A stretch of 64,000 bases of DNA, taken from contig JAWZYU010000034.1 in assembly GCA_038380435.1 (NCBI GenBank), positions 18,021,404-18,085,403 on the forward strand, read 5' to 3'. The notes below the pieces were generated by a model. That model was not told the origin of the DNA and did no database searches. It saw only the letters and a list, made by a program, of their open reading frames with translations. The position numbers were made by a program, and so were the translations under genes. This stretch comes from Ryuthela nishihirai. Taxonomy: Eukaryota; Arthropoda; Arachnida; Araneae; Heptathelidae. Position 1 is the stretch's first letter. Every line of letters starts with the position of its first letter. Shown piece by piece: positions 23,386 to 35,710 of this stretch.

Positions 23386-24344
23386 GTCGAACACAAAGGA
23401 TTACTTTGGACGTTTATTTTTGTGTCACATTTCAGACACAAAGCGCCAAAAGTGAAACAAGATCAACTTTACGCGTGTGTAAAACTCCCTGGTGTCTCCT
23501 GCACAGTGTCCTCAAAATCCCCTTTACCTTTAGCAAAGAGTAAAATTTCCCTAGCCAGCTGACAGTAAATCAGCTCGTATCGCAGAGCATTAACCAATTC
23601 CCAGTGCGACGTGCCGATAATGCACCAGACAGAGAGTACACTTTGACCACTCTGGTTGTAACGCAGTCTACATTTCCTGATAGAAAATGAAAACCTATCT
23701 CCTTTGCATTGGAGAGTGTTTGGGGGGGGGTGGCAGCATAAGATAACGCCGACTGTAACTATGTATAAAGCAGACGATAGAGTTAAGCGTTCAGCATTGA
23801 CCTTGGCTAACTATCGTCTGCCGGCAGTGCTTCCTGTTCAACTTTGGAGCTTTAGGAATTCAAGTTATTCATGGAAGATCTTCAACTGTGAAAAATAAAG
23901 GGCACGGTTATCAGACAGACGGTAAATACATAGTGTGCAAGGTCACGGGAAGGGGAATATGTTTCTTGGAGACAAATGATTTAGGAATTTCTAACGATTC
24001 AGTGGGTACGAGTAGTTCGTTTTATGTGGGGGTGAAATAGACGATGTTGATACAGAAGGGTGAAATTATTTGTTTATATACCTATTTATAAATATACAGT
24101 TGCTCGAATAAGCGTGGGATTTGATAATAATCGCATGGCGAACTATTTTTTACAGCCATATAATATTTGTTATTTGGCTACATACAAGACGCATTTACCA
24201 AAAACAAATGTCACTTATCCACAAGAGTAACATTTATGACTCGTGTCTTGTGGATATCAGTAACAAAATTTATTATATCGCTCACTCATCAGTAGCAAGA
24301 ATTTTTATTATTTATTATTTATTCCGATTTTCACACATTTATAA
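23386..24344. other. No recognisable gene or repeat family
   Basis: Mixed-composition sequence. The small ORF at 23704-23898 has no known motif. A G-rich run sits at 23718-23727, and GCAGACGATAG recurs inverted at about 23770 and 23810. Confidence 0.4.
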
Positions 24345-24725
24345 GTTGGGTTGTTTCACCTCTGAGCGGCACTTTTTTGCACACAATGGGCTAAATGGTC
24401 AGGTCATAAGGACCCCAAAGGCTCAGAGAAAGTTAGGGGAAGGGGACCCACCCATGGACAGCTGTTAGGAGACAGGTGATAGCCTCCCGTCAAGGCCATC
24501 CAGTGTGTTCTTTAACGTTACACAAGGTCTCTATCACTTACGATGGTATGGTTCTATCACGGCTTTACCTCCCCTTCGGAGGACGGCGGCCTTTCCAAGC
24601 CCATCGGTGTCCCCTTCTGACCAAAGGCAGGGTGGGATTTGGCGGAGATAAATCTCAACTCTGGCACATGTGGGACTCGAACTAGGAAGTGCAGATTACG
24701 AACCTGGCGTGCTATCGACCGATTT
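24345..24725 (-). mobile_element. tRNA-derived SINE (family 1)
   Basis: Nearly full-length - strand copy: 3' end GTTGGGTTGTTTCACCTCTG at 24345, body as in other copies, and tRNA-like head GGGACTCGAACTAGGAAGTG (box B complement) at the right. It is more diverged than the copies at 7761 and 11666, and I found no convincing target-site duplication. Confidence 0.85.
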
Positions 24726-25290
24726 TTCGCCGAATATATAAAAGGCATTTTACTTTCTATTATTTTTATTTCTTTGAAATTCCCTCGTTTTCGAATTGTT
24801 CTTTATTTATTTTAAATAAAAGCAATTTTTCTGAACAATATTTTTTTCCGGTTGCAATATTTCACAATTAGAAATTTAATGTCCGGAATTAAAAAATTTA
24901 TTTCTGAAAATGGTATTTTGATATTAATATATTACTAATTCGACAATAAACATTTAGTTGTTAGTATAATTATTCACGGCTGATAAATGCATTTCTATGA
25001 AACATTTTATGTTCATTTTGAGAGCATTCGCAAGTCTAACTTAAAAATGGCTCGTTTAATGTGTCCACTGCGGACCGTAATCCTCGTAGAACCCCCATTA
25101 TGAGACACAGCAAATGAAAAATCTGGTTGATCGAAAGAGAAAATTTCAACAATCCTGCCACGATCGTTTTCTACGAGACAGAGAACGAGTGAAACAATGC
25201 CTCTGGGACACAAATTTTTTAAAGAATTCTGGCAAGGTCATGATTTATGTGACATAGATAATTTAAAGACTATTAAATATAAATAAATAA
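24726..25290. other. AT-rich spacer
   Basis: Nothing recognisable; the short ORFs on both strands have no known motif. Confidence 0.4.
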
Positions 25291-25294
25291 AATA

Positions 25295-25462
25295 AATATA
25301 TCCCTCAAGCAGCCGCTTGCCACAGAGGTCTGAGTATTTATCCGACATAGTAGAAGGTCTGTGAGGATGGCGGAAAACTCAGCAGAAAAACAACACCAAC
25401 ACCCATGCCTTACCCGGGGCTACAACCCAGGTCCCTTTACTCAGTTGCCAAGAGCGTGTCAT
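25295..25462 (-). mobile_element. tRNA-like SINE (family 2)
   Basis: The - strand reads GGGACCTGGGTTGTAGCCCC (box B-like) then GTTTTTCTGCTGAG, CCGCCATCCTCACAGA and CTCTGTGGCAAGC followed by a CTTGAGGGATA end. The same order is seen at 43835-44035 (+) and in fragments at 46535 and 57765, which defines a second SINE family of roughly 200 bp. Confidence 0.65.
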
Positions 25463-25800
25463 GGGACGGCATACCACTGGTATGATCGTATTCTGCAATG
25501 ATGGAAAATTTCAAAATACTTGTATGATCGTACTTTTTGTTGTGGAATACAGTAAACTGGAAAACTGCTGAGTCGTATCCCTCGCTAATTTAACATTTTA
25601 TCACTTCATTGACTAAGAATACAGATGTGAATATAATCCTTGATATTCTTTACTGGTGTTTTTTACAATTTCTTTGGTATAATTCCTGATTCGGTCCTTT
25701 TTCCTTAAAACGTTATTTTTCAGGTGTTTTCCTTAAAACGTTATTTTCAGGTGTATGCTGTCGTTGGTTATACGGATGTCAGGTGAAGCGAAACAAGATG
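25463..25800. repeat. Small patch of the two linked minisatellites
   Basis: Units resembling the roughly 40-bp family (AAAATACTTGTATGATCGTAC) at 25490-25540 are followed by GTTATTTTTCAGGTGTTTTC and one unit of the 38-bp family (GGATGTCAGGTGAAGCGAAAC) at about 25770-25800. This is the same order as at 28986-29200. Confidence 0.6.
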
Positions 25801-26172
25801 CTTGGCTGTTTATTATGGAGCGGAAGAAGTGCCAAGATGCAAAGAAATGATGCTCTTGATGTATCTTTTATCTCCTTCCTGTCGGCGAACGAAGGTGATA
25901 TGCTGGCGAGAAAGGAGACCAGTGCCGTACCCATTGGACGCTTAAGAATTATAGATTTAATAACACTGGGCAGCAAATTTTCATAAAAGTCATGCCTCTG
26001 AGATAAAAGTAGCCATTTTTTAAAGATTTCAAGATGGTGAACGTGAATATGACAATTAAAATGCAAAATTGACTACAATTTCTGAGAAATCCGCAATAGT
26101 ATAACAGAGTAATACGTACGTATAACATGTATCGGTAAAACTCGGCTTCTACTCCCGACGTCGCTTTGTCCA

Positions 26173-27861
26173 TCACTTGTACAGCTGCTCAGGATAATCT
26201 CTGGCGAGCGTCCAACAGTAGTCACCCAACGTTGAAGTGGACCAGTTTCCCTGATATTGTTTCTTCATCGTTGCAATGTCCTGGTGCAAACGTTCACCGT
26301 GCTCATAGCTAACCATGTTGCAGTTGTCGGGGAAGAAATCTAAGTGGGAATGGAGAAAGTGGATCTTTTAGGACATAGTGCGGCCAAGTTTGTGATACAG
26401 AGTCAACATATCCTTAACCAGTTTCTTGTAGTTGTCTGCCCTGACATTCCCGAGGAATATAGTTGACATCAAACGAAACGTGTCCCAAGCATTTTTCTCG
26501 TCACCCTGAAGCAGGTTATCGAACATCTGGTCTCTGAACAGCTCGCGGATCTGAAGACCCCAAAAAATTCCCTCTTTAATTTTCCCTTCGCCGAGTCGAG
26601 GGAATTTGCCAGCCAAGTACTTGAAAGCTGATGCAGTCCGGTCCATGGCTTTTACAAAGTTTTTCATCACACCGAGTCTGATGTGTGAGGACGGTAGCAG
26701 GATTTTGTGCGTTTCTGCCAGTGCTGGGTGTTCCACATTCTTCTCTCCGACCTTCAGAGATTTCCTCTGAGGCCACTTTCTCTTTACGTAGTGCAAAGTC
26801 TTTGCTTGGCTTTATGTGAATGGGACGGCATACCAGTGGTATGCCGTCCCATTCACATAAGAAACAGCAGTACTTCGTATATTCCAGCTACAGACCCATC
26901 AACAGAGCCACTACCTTCAAGTCACAACAGAGATGCCAGCCATACTTGCTGGATTGAAGACAGTTCAACAGCTGTTTTAGGTTGTCGTAGGTTTCTTTCA
27001 TGTAGACCGTGTCCGACTGGACGGATGGAAGTCGATTTCCACTATGCAGCAAAAACGCCTAGAGACTCAATTTCCAGGAGTCTATGAATGGTCCCATTCT
27101 TGAGGGTCATGTTTGATTCCGAGGACATTCATCAGGCCATCTACATTGCAGCAGAACACAAGGTCATCTTCCTTTCTGAAGTAAGATGCAAAATGCTCAT
27201 GACGAGTTCAAAACGAAGTCACTCGTACATTTTCCTTGAGAAGATTCCATTGTTTAAGTCTTGATTCAAGTAACTCTGCTTTGGCCTTGGACAGTTCTAG
27301 ATCGCGATGAAGATCGTTCATCTCTTCTTTGGTGAGAATGTGTGATGCAGATGATGCACCGTGGCAGACGTATGGATCATCATTAGACATCAAAGGTTAC
27401 GGAGAACCCGACGTTGGTTCGCCTCCCTCCTCATCGTCTGAATCAATGGAAAATTCTTTTGGAGGTTCGGGAATGGGAAGGCCTTCGCTGTATGGAACTG
27501 GTGGTAGAACAGATTGTATATTCAGGTACGCTATTGTCCACTTCTTTTTCCTTGTGATGCCTCCAATAACAGGCGGAAACATGCAGAAATAGCAGTCATT
27601 TGCGTGATTTCTTGGCTCTCTCCAAACCATAGGAACAGCAAATGGCATCGCCACTTTTCGCCTTTCAGCCACTTTGGAAGATTTCTTACAAACGTACTGC
27701 AGCTTATGTGTGGGGATCAGGTCTTGTCCTTGTCCCCAATCTTGCATCCATAATAAAACTCATACGCCGCTTTCACTATTGGATTGATTCTGGCTTCCAA
27801 GCATCACTTCCCCGCAAGTGTAACAAAATGTATCTGCACTATTAACACAGTTACAAGGCAT
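26173..27861 (-). pseudogene. Broken copy of a multi-copy arthropod ORF family of unknown function
   Basis: Read on the - strand from the ATG at 27861, the blocks in order are MPCNCVNSADTFCYTCGEV, AAYEFYYGCKIGDKDK, AMPFAVPMVWREPRNH followed by DCYFCM, WTIAYLNIQSVLPPVPYSEG, MNDLHRDLELSKAKAELLES, DDLVFCCNVDGLMNVLG, SHIRLGVMKNFVKAMDRTA, KIKEGIFWGLQIREL, HSHLDFFPDN, GERLHQDIATMKKQYQGNW and DYCWTLARDYPEQLYK ending at TGA 26175-26173. I know this order from many insect and spider predicted proteins, usually called uncharacterised. The paired cysteines suggest zinc binding; no function is established to my knowledge. Several stops and frame changes, and a palindrome at 26812-26860, break it. No intron is evident, which fits a mobile or retroposed origin. 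Confidence 0.75.
26812..26860. repeat. Perfect 24-bp palindrome inside the broken ORF
   Basis: Arms 26812-26835 and 26837-26860 are exact reverse complements around one base. The core GGGACGGCATACCA also occurs at 25465-25478, beside SINE family 2. The palindrome sits where the ORF family should read CEWD and continue, so it marks a local rearrangement. Confidence 0.95.
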
Positions 27862-28985
27862 CACTACTGCTGGATTAAAACTGCAAGGATTATTTGTGTT
27901 GCACTTATGACTCAGGGGTAAATGGGAGCAGCTCAAAAGACTTGCTCACCTTAGAAACATCGCTTACAACTAACGATTGCATTATCTTTTGTACGCGATT
28001 GTAAAGCCACGATGTCATGACTCAACTACATTGCATCAGAGAATGATGCAATACCTCCGAGGGTTGTGTGTACGGAGGGCTGATGCAATGCAACGCAATA
28101 TGTTGTAATCTGGAGTTTAAAATACAGCGTTGCGAAATGGTTACCTATGTAGTCAATGCGGACTGAGTCATTCGTACATCACCATCTCTGTCTCTCCTAA
28201 ACAAGAGCCAATCGACAAATGTTATTGTCATTTTCGTGTTCAGCACCTCGAAATTAGTAATGATTGACTATTTTCATTTCAAAGCCTTTTCGCGTGTTGC
28301 CCAGGTAACTGATAGCAAGGCCCGATCTAGGGGTGGGGGCGGATAAGGGGGTGATGTCAGGGGGACCCAAACCTTCCCGCTCCCACCTCGAAAATCCTGT
28401 CATACTAAACGAAAAATTTGTCAACCTACTTCGAAATATAAAACATTTGTTATGGTATAATTTTATTTTAGCCCCCTAGCCTGACACTAAACATAGATTA
28501 AAAAAACCCTGTAAAATCTCATTCCATATAGAATATCATTTTAACATTTCCTGTTCGGTGGAATATTTTAGTAACTGAGAAATCCTACAGATGTCTTATT
28601 CTCAGACATTCTCTTAGCGTCCCCGGAACTGAACCCACACCACTCACCCATAATTAAATCTGAAGTACGTGACTGGGCCATGCTCCCCATTTCAGAATGG
28701 TAGTAAAGTAATGGAGAAAAAACAATACTAAAGACTTGTAAAAAAGAGAACAAAATGTTACACTGCAATTGGAAATCCATTCTCTTTGGATCCCCCTTCA
28801 CATTCTTCTTCCCCCCCTTTACATTTTACGGGACCGATTGTGTTTCCTGCCCTCAATCGATTTTTTTTCTATATTCAGGCCTGATTGATAGCAAGTTGGG
28901 GGCCCACCTATTCCTGAGGGATTGTATCTGTGACATAAATATATCAAATATCTGTAGAATCAAATCTGTGGGAAAACTATTTATA
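27862..28985. other. Spacer without recognised genes
   Basis: No coding family seen. There is a G-rich patch at 28330-28372 and a C-run at 28811-28818. The ORFs at 28568-28997 lack known motifs. Confidence 0.4.
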
Positions 28986-31190
28986 AAACACCAGTAGGTA
29001 TCATACGCATATAAGAGAAAAATTTAAAAATACTTGTATAAGCGTAACTCTGAAACAGAATTTTTAAAATACCGTCATGATCTACATATGAGAGCGAAAA
29101 TTTAAAGATACGTTATTTTTCAGAAGTTTTCTTCGTATACTGTCTTTGGTTAACGAAATGTCAGATGAAGCAGTTTGGTTAATGGATGTCAGGTTAATGG
29201 TTTAGTTACATAATTTTTTGGTTCAAGTTTGGTTATCTAAATATTTGGTTAATGAGATGTCAAGTGAAGCAGAACTTTAAGTCGGCGTGATATAGTTAAA
29301 GACGGCAAAGGCAGAAATAAGTGTTTGGTTAATGGAATGTCAGGAGAAGCAGAACTAGACGTTAAGTTAATGGGATGTCAGCTGAAGCAGAACTTAATCT
29401 TTGGTTAATAGGATGTCAGATGAACCAGAACTAGATGTTTGGTTAAAGGGATATCAGGTGAAGCAAAACTAGGTGTTTAGTTAATGGGATGTCAGATGAA
29501 GCAGAACTAGATGTTTGGTTAATGAGATCTCAGATGAAGCAAAACTAGGTGTTTAGTTAATGGGATGTCAGATGAAGCAGAACTAGATGTTTGGTTAATG
29601 AGATGTCAGATGAAGCAAAACTAGGTGTTTAGTTAATGGGATGTCAGATGAAGCAGAACTAGATGTTTGGTTAATGAGATGTCAGATGAAGCAAAACTAG
29701 GTGTTTATTTGATGGGATGTCAGATGAAGCAGAACTAGATGTCTGGAGTTGATGATTAATGACATGTCAGCTAAAGCAGAACTAAATGTTTGGTTAATTG
29801 GATGACAGGTGAAGCAGAATTAGAATTTCGTTAATGGGATGTCAGGTGAAGCAGAACTAGAGGTTTGGTTAATGAAATGTCAGGTGAAGCAGAACTAGAC
29901 GTTTTTTTAATGGGATGTCAGGTGAATCAAAACTAGATGTTTAGTTAATGAGATGTCAGGTGGAGCAGAACTTGATGTTTTATCAATGGGATGTCAGGGG
30001 AAGCAGAACAAGATGTTTTATTAATGGGATGTCAGGTGAAGCAGAACAAGATGTTTTATTAATTGGATGACAGGAGAAGCAAAACTAGGTGTTTGGTTAA
30101 TAGGATATCAGGAAAAACAAACTAGGTTCTTGGGGAATGGGATATCAGGTAAAACAAACTAGGTTCTTGGTGAATGGGATGTCAGGTGAAGCAGAACTTG
30201 GTGTTTAGTTAATGGGATGTCAGCTGAAGCAGAATTAGACGTTTGATTAATGGGAGATCAGCTGAAGTAGAACTAGATATTTGGTTAATGGGATGTCAGA
30301 GAAAGTAGACCTAGGTGTTTGCTTAATGGGATGTCAGGTGAAGCAGCTCTAAGTGTTTAGTTAATGGGATGTCAGGTGATGCAGAACTAGAGGTTTGGTT
30401 AATGGTAATGGAATATCAGGTGAAGCAGAACTTTAGGTGTGGTTAATTGGATGACACGTGAAGCAAAACTAGGTGTTTGGTGAATGGGTTGTCAGCTGAC
30501 GCAGAACTAAATCTTTGGTTATTGGGAAGCTGAAGCAGAACTAGATGTTTGGTTAACGGGAGATCAGTTCATGCAAAACTAGGTGTTTGGTTAATTGGAC
30601 GACAGTTGAAACAAAACTAGGTGGTTGGTGAATGAGATGTCAGCTGAAGCAGAACTAGGTGTTTAGTTAATGGGATGTCAAGTGATGCATAATTAGAGGT
30701 TTAGTTAATGAGATGTCAGCTGAAGCAGAACTAGATGTTTGGTTAACGGGAGATCAGTTCATGCAAAACTAGGTGTTTGGTTAATTGGACGACAGTTGAA
30801 ACAAAACTAGGTGGTTGGTGAATGAAATGTCAGGAGAGGCAGAACTAGCTGTTTGGTGAATGTGATGTCAGGTGAAACAAAACTAGGTGTTTGGAGGATG
30901 TGATGTCAGGCGAAGCAGAACAGGATGTTTAGTTAATGGGATGTCGGCTGAAGCAGAACTAAATTTTGGTCAATGGGATGTCAGATGAAACAGAACTAGA
31001 CGTTTGGTTAATGAACATCTCATTCACCAAACACTGAAAGAAACACCAAGCAGAACTTGGTGTTTGGTGAACGGGATATCAGGTGAAGCAGAACTAGGTG
31101 TTTGGTTAATTGGATGTCAAGTGATGCAGAATTAGAGGTTTGGTTAATGGCTGTCAGCTGAAGCAGAAATAGATATTTGGTTAACTGTTA
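28986..31190 (+). repeat. 38-bp minisatellite array with a short flank of the 40-bp family
   Basis: From about 29135 a 38-bp unit, roughly GTTTGGTTAATGGGATGTCAG plus GTGAAGCAGAACTAGAT, repeats for some 50 copies to 31190 with about 10-30 percent divergence between units. In 29473-29738 alternating units form an exact 76-bp dimer period (starts at 29473, 29549, 29625 and 29701). Around 30531 and 30721 a five-unit, 190-bp block is duplicated nearly unchanged. The left flank (28986-29110) holds units of the other, roughly 40-bp minisatellite. Confidence 0.95.
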
Positions 31191-31199
31191 TATATCATG

Positions 31200-31625
31200 T
31201 CTCTCCCATATAAGTGGAAAGCATCTTAGTGGGAGAGAACTGTCAAAAATAATGGTATGAACATATCCGTGAAAAATAAGTTTTAACCCTGGCAGTATGA
31301 TTTTACCTCTGAGAATTTTTTAAAACAAATACCGATAGATTCGTACCGTGAGACGAAATTTTAAATAGCTCTAGATCTTATATCTGAGAGAGGAATTTTA
31401 GAGATACTGGCATGTTCGTAACTGTAGGAGAGAAATTTGTAAAATACCAGTATGATAACCTGTGAGAGAGAAATTTGTAAAATACCAGTATGATAAACCT
31501 GTGAGAGAGAAAGTTGAAAAATACTGGTAAATCACACAGTTATGTGATAGAGAAATTTTAAAATTCCTATGTAGTCATACCTGCAAGCAAGAATTTTTTG
31601 AAATACCTTACAAAGTATTTAACCA
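31200..31625 (+). repeat. Roughly 40-bp minisatellite (GAGAGAAATTT family)
   Basis: Degenerate units of 39-41 bp with the phrase GTGAGAGAGAAATTTGTAAA then ATACCAGTATGATA. The two best units lie at about 31425-31505. The same family recurs at 39530-39643, 40321-40600 and 42840-43735. Confidence 0.8.
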
Positions 31626-31659
31626 CTCTTTTGCTGTTGAAGCATGATGATATCAATTT

Positions 31660-31775
31660 TGTGCAGAGGAAAAACTGTCTTGACCAGAGTGTGATCGGAA
31701 CCCACGACCCCCGAATAACAAGTCATGTGCTTTGACCTCTGATTTACCGGCCCCTGATCAATTTCCTATTTGAAG
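31660..31775 (-). repeat. tRNA-like sequence, probable SINE head
   Basis: On the - strand AAATCAGAGGTCAAAGCACA (box A-like) is followed by GTGGGTTCCGATCAC (box B-like) at tRNA spacing. A related box A occurs at 43505-43580. It is too diverged to be a working tRNA gene. Confidence 0.4.
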
Positions 31776-32074
31776 TAAATGTTAAGCCCATATCATAGGT
31801 CGATGGCACATAGCTGTCTTAACAGCTGTTGCAGATTTCTTTCTCAGGGCTATCCCGTGCAGATGCGATTTCGACGGTTGTTGTTGTTGTTGTTCAAATC
31901 TCCAAATTGAATATTCTTGTGTTCTGGAAAACTCCCGAACACAAACTCATTCAGTGAAACTTTCTGAGGCCATATTTAATTATATCTTTATATCTTTTTC
32001 TTTTTTTCCTTCATTTTTTTTATCTCTTTTTTATTTTCTTTCTCTCTCTCTCTTTTTGATATTTATATATATAT

Positions 32075-35000
32075 TTATAATGAATAAAACAGACCTGTGG
32101 ATCTTAAAAAGGCCAACAAATAATTGTAACAAATAATTTTGTCTGCATTTTTGATTGGTTCCAGAATATTTTTAAAGTCAAAAGTTGTAATATTTAAGTG
32201 ATTTAATTTTGTGAAGTTTATATTCCTTTCTAGTGTGTATTTTTTACAATGAAATAAGATGTGATCTAAATTTTCATATATAGAACATCTGTCACAAACT
32301 GGATTATCAGATTTTTTCATCCTATAGAGCAGTGATTTAGTTAGAGCAGAGTTGGTTTTTATTTTAAGAATTAAGTTCATTTCTTTTTTTTTTAAGCCAT
32401 AATCATTAAATTTGTTAATTTTATTAGATATTTTGTATCTGTGTGTATTAGATGCATTGGAATTATACCAATTTTGAATTTCAGTTATAAATTGTTTTTT
32501 GCATTGCTTTTTGTGAATATACATGAGGAAGGGAGTTTCTAGGTTTGGAGTAATAATGTTAGCTTTTTTGGCTATTTATTTACAATTTCATTGTGTTTAA
32601 TTCCAGAGTGTGATGGTAACCATTGAATATGTATAATATTATGTTTTGTAATGTGTTGTTTTATTAATATTATAATGTCACTAATAAAATTTTAAAATTG
32701 CTTTTAAGAGGATTGTTATATAGAGCTTCTATTGATGCTTTACTGTCAGTAAAAATAACTATATTTTTTTCCTCAAATTTGAGGGCCCAGTAAATGGCTA
32801 AAATTATAGCTGAAAGTTCTGCAATAATAATTGGAATAATAGTAGTAAATTTAAAAAGATATTCATAATTTTCAGTAGGGCACCAAAAGGCACCAGAAAG
32901 AGCATTCTTATCAAAGTTGAGGGAACCAAAAGTAAATATATGAAAAAAGTTTAAATATTTATCATTTATATAAACTTCGGCGAATGTTTTCAAGAAAGTT
33001 GTATCAGTTAATTTTTTTGATTCAATTTCAGGTATATTAGTATTTAAAATTGGAAATGTTGAGGTCCAGCACGGAATTTGTATAATGTAATCTCCACTTA
33101 GGTTTTTATTTATGATATTTATTAGTTTAGTTTTTATCTGTTGATGAGTTTATAGAAATATCTGGATAATTTTCTTTAATTTTATTAATTATAGGATGAT
33201 TATTGTTTTTAACTACTATTTTATATAATAAATTCTCTAATAAATATTTCTTTTTAATGTGTACGGGACGTAATGCAGTTTCAACATTACATTCAAGCCA
33301 TTTGTGTTCTGAGGAAGTCCTAGACAGAATTTTATTAATTTTATTTGGATTCGTTCTAATGATTTTAATTTAGTTTTGGAAATATTATTTATTAGTTCTT
33401 TGTCGTATAAGAATTTTGGGAGAATTACTGAATTTTATATTAATAATAAATGTTTTGTTGAACATCCCCATTTTGTACTTCCAAGATATCTTAAATAGTT
33501 AAAAAGTTTATTTGCTTTATCTTTGCAGTGTCAATGTATTGTATCCATTTTAATTTTGAATCCAAATGTATACCCTTGAAATTTAAAATTATCAGAGATA
33601 TTTAAATTATTATTATTTAATGTAATTGAGAAATCTTCAGGTAATTTTTTGTTTCTATGGAAGTAAGATATTACTGTTTTATTAGTAGCTATTTTCAAAT
33701 TCCATTTATCATAATATTATTATAAGACCAGAAGATAATGTCATCTGCATAAGTTCCAAGAAATATATCATTATTAATTATATATTGAAAATCATTTAAA
33801 TATAGGTTAAATAAAAGGGGGGGATAAAATATCACGCTGAACCAAACCATTTTTAAATTGATATGAAGAGGAGGTATTGTTTCCAATTTTAAATTTAAAT
33901 TTTTTATTTTTGATGAAGTTTAAGAGAAAACTATAAAGATTTCCACAAAATTTTAATTTTTTTAGTTTATGTAGTAAACCATTATGTGACACAGAGTCAA
34001 AGGCTTTCTCAAGATCAATTATCAAAATAGTCATAAATAATTTATTTTTAATAGCATATTCAGTATCAGATATTATATTTAAGACTAAATCAAGAGTAGA
34101 TCTTCCAGGACGAAAGCCACATGTATTTTTATTAAGGATATTATTTTTCTCAAAAAACCAGATTAATCGATTAAAAATCAATCTTTCAAACAACTTTAAA
34201 GCATTAGAATTAAGGCAAATTGGTCGATAAGAATTTGATTCATCAGCAGGTTTGTGTGCTTTTTTATAAATATTAAGAAATTTTCATACCAAGTTTTAGG
34301 ATAGTTTTTATAATGCCAAAATTTATTAAATTCATCTAATAAAGCTTTTAACCATTTATATGGAAGATTTTTGAGCAATTTGTTAGAAATACCATCAGGG
34401 TCAGGAGTAGTATTTGTTTTCAATGATTTAATAGCAAATTCAAGTTCAGAAAATACAAAAAGTACATTTAAAAATTCTGTAGATTTGCAATGAAAAGTCT
34501 GATTAAATATATTCGAACTATTATATAATTTATCAATTTTATTGTTTGGATTATAATGTAAGTCAATGAAATATTTTGCGATTGTTTCTGTGGTTTCTTG
34601 TATATCTTCATTATTTTTTAATGCTAGAGAACATAAAGGATTTGCAGGTGTTATTTCATTCTATAGTTTCTTATAAATTCCCCATAAATTTGTAGTTGAT
34701 GTTACAGGAGATAATTTTTCAGTTAATAATCTCCAATTATGTTTTAAAATATTTTTAATTTTTTTCAAATTGCATTTTCTAATCTTTTGTAGTTTTCACA
34801 TGCAGTAAACGTTTTCTTATTATTCATATTTCTTTTAGCCTTACGCCGAATTGCTATTAGTTTATTTATAAATATGGTATGTATATTGTTTTTTGGAATT
34901 TTTTTTATAAACTATTTGAGTATTTAATTTACTATGATTTTTTAGTTTATCCATGATTGTAATGTAATCAGAGTTATTATTATCTATTTCTAGATCATTT

Positions 35001-35710
35001 AATTCCTTACTAAAATTTTTCCAGTTTGTAATTTTAATATATGTTTTTGATTTATTATGATTTAAAATTTTAATGTATATAGGATAATGGTCACTACCAT
35101 AACTATCTGAGGAAATTTCCCATCCTAAATCTTTATTAATTTTGTTTGTACTTAGAGTTAAGTCAATTATAGAGTTTATTTGATTTTTATTTATTCTAGT
35201 TGCATTATTATTATTTAAAATAATTAATTTGCTGATTTCTATGAATTGTAATAAATGAATGCTTTTATAGTCATTTTTATATGAGTTCCAGGTTTTATTG
35301 TGGGAATTAAAATCCCCACAAATTATTAATTCTCTTGCTAAATTATCTATTAATTTTAGATATTGATTGGTATTGAATAAAATGCCATGTTTGTAAATAT
35401 TTACTATATTCAGTATATTATTATTAAGTTTTGTTTGAATTATTAAACACTCTAAAATATCATTTAGTATAGGCACATCAATTTTTCGTTGAGGTATATT
35501 TTTGTTAACATATGTTACAATACCTTTAGAATTTATATTATTTTTCTGTACATATGAAATAAAATCATTAAATTTAGGAATATTATTAGTGCTTACTTCC
35601 TGTAAACACATGACTTGAATGTATTTAGTTTTAATTAGATGTTTAATTATATGTTTTTTATTTTCTAATCCTCTGCAATTCCACTGACATGTTATGATGT
35701 TTTGCTTCAT
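32075..35710 (-). pseudogene. LINE ORF2: endonuclease, reverse transcriptase, RNase H
   Basis: The endonuclease is one open frame, 35710-34862: CQWNCRGLENK, VMCLQEVST (catalytic Glu), ICGDFNSHNKTW, SIIDLTLS and SDHYPIYI. The linker 34861-34424 is broken. Reverse transcriptase is at 34423-33695: DPDGISNKLL, CGFRPGRSTLDLVL, LIIDLEKAFDSVSHNGLL (catalytic Asp), GLVQRDILSPP (family form GLPQG) and LGTYADDIIFW (intact YADD box). RNase H is at 32993-32670: AELSAIILAIYWALK and IVIFTDSKASIEALY with catalytic Glu and Asp. The last part, 32524-32075, has CDRCSIYENLDHILFHC (C-x2-C...H-x4-C). At least four frameshifts make it inactive. Confidence 0.9.

Noticed and set aside
26707..27087. 126-codon + strand ORF
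   Set aside because: Antisense shadow of the multi-copy ORF pseudogene, crossing a palindrome.
29135..31190. CRISPR-like array
   Set aside because: Repeats are contiguous 38-bp units with no unique spacers, in a eukaryotic genome.
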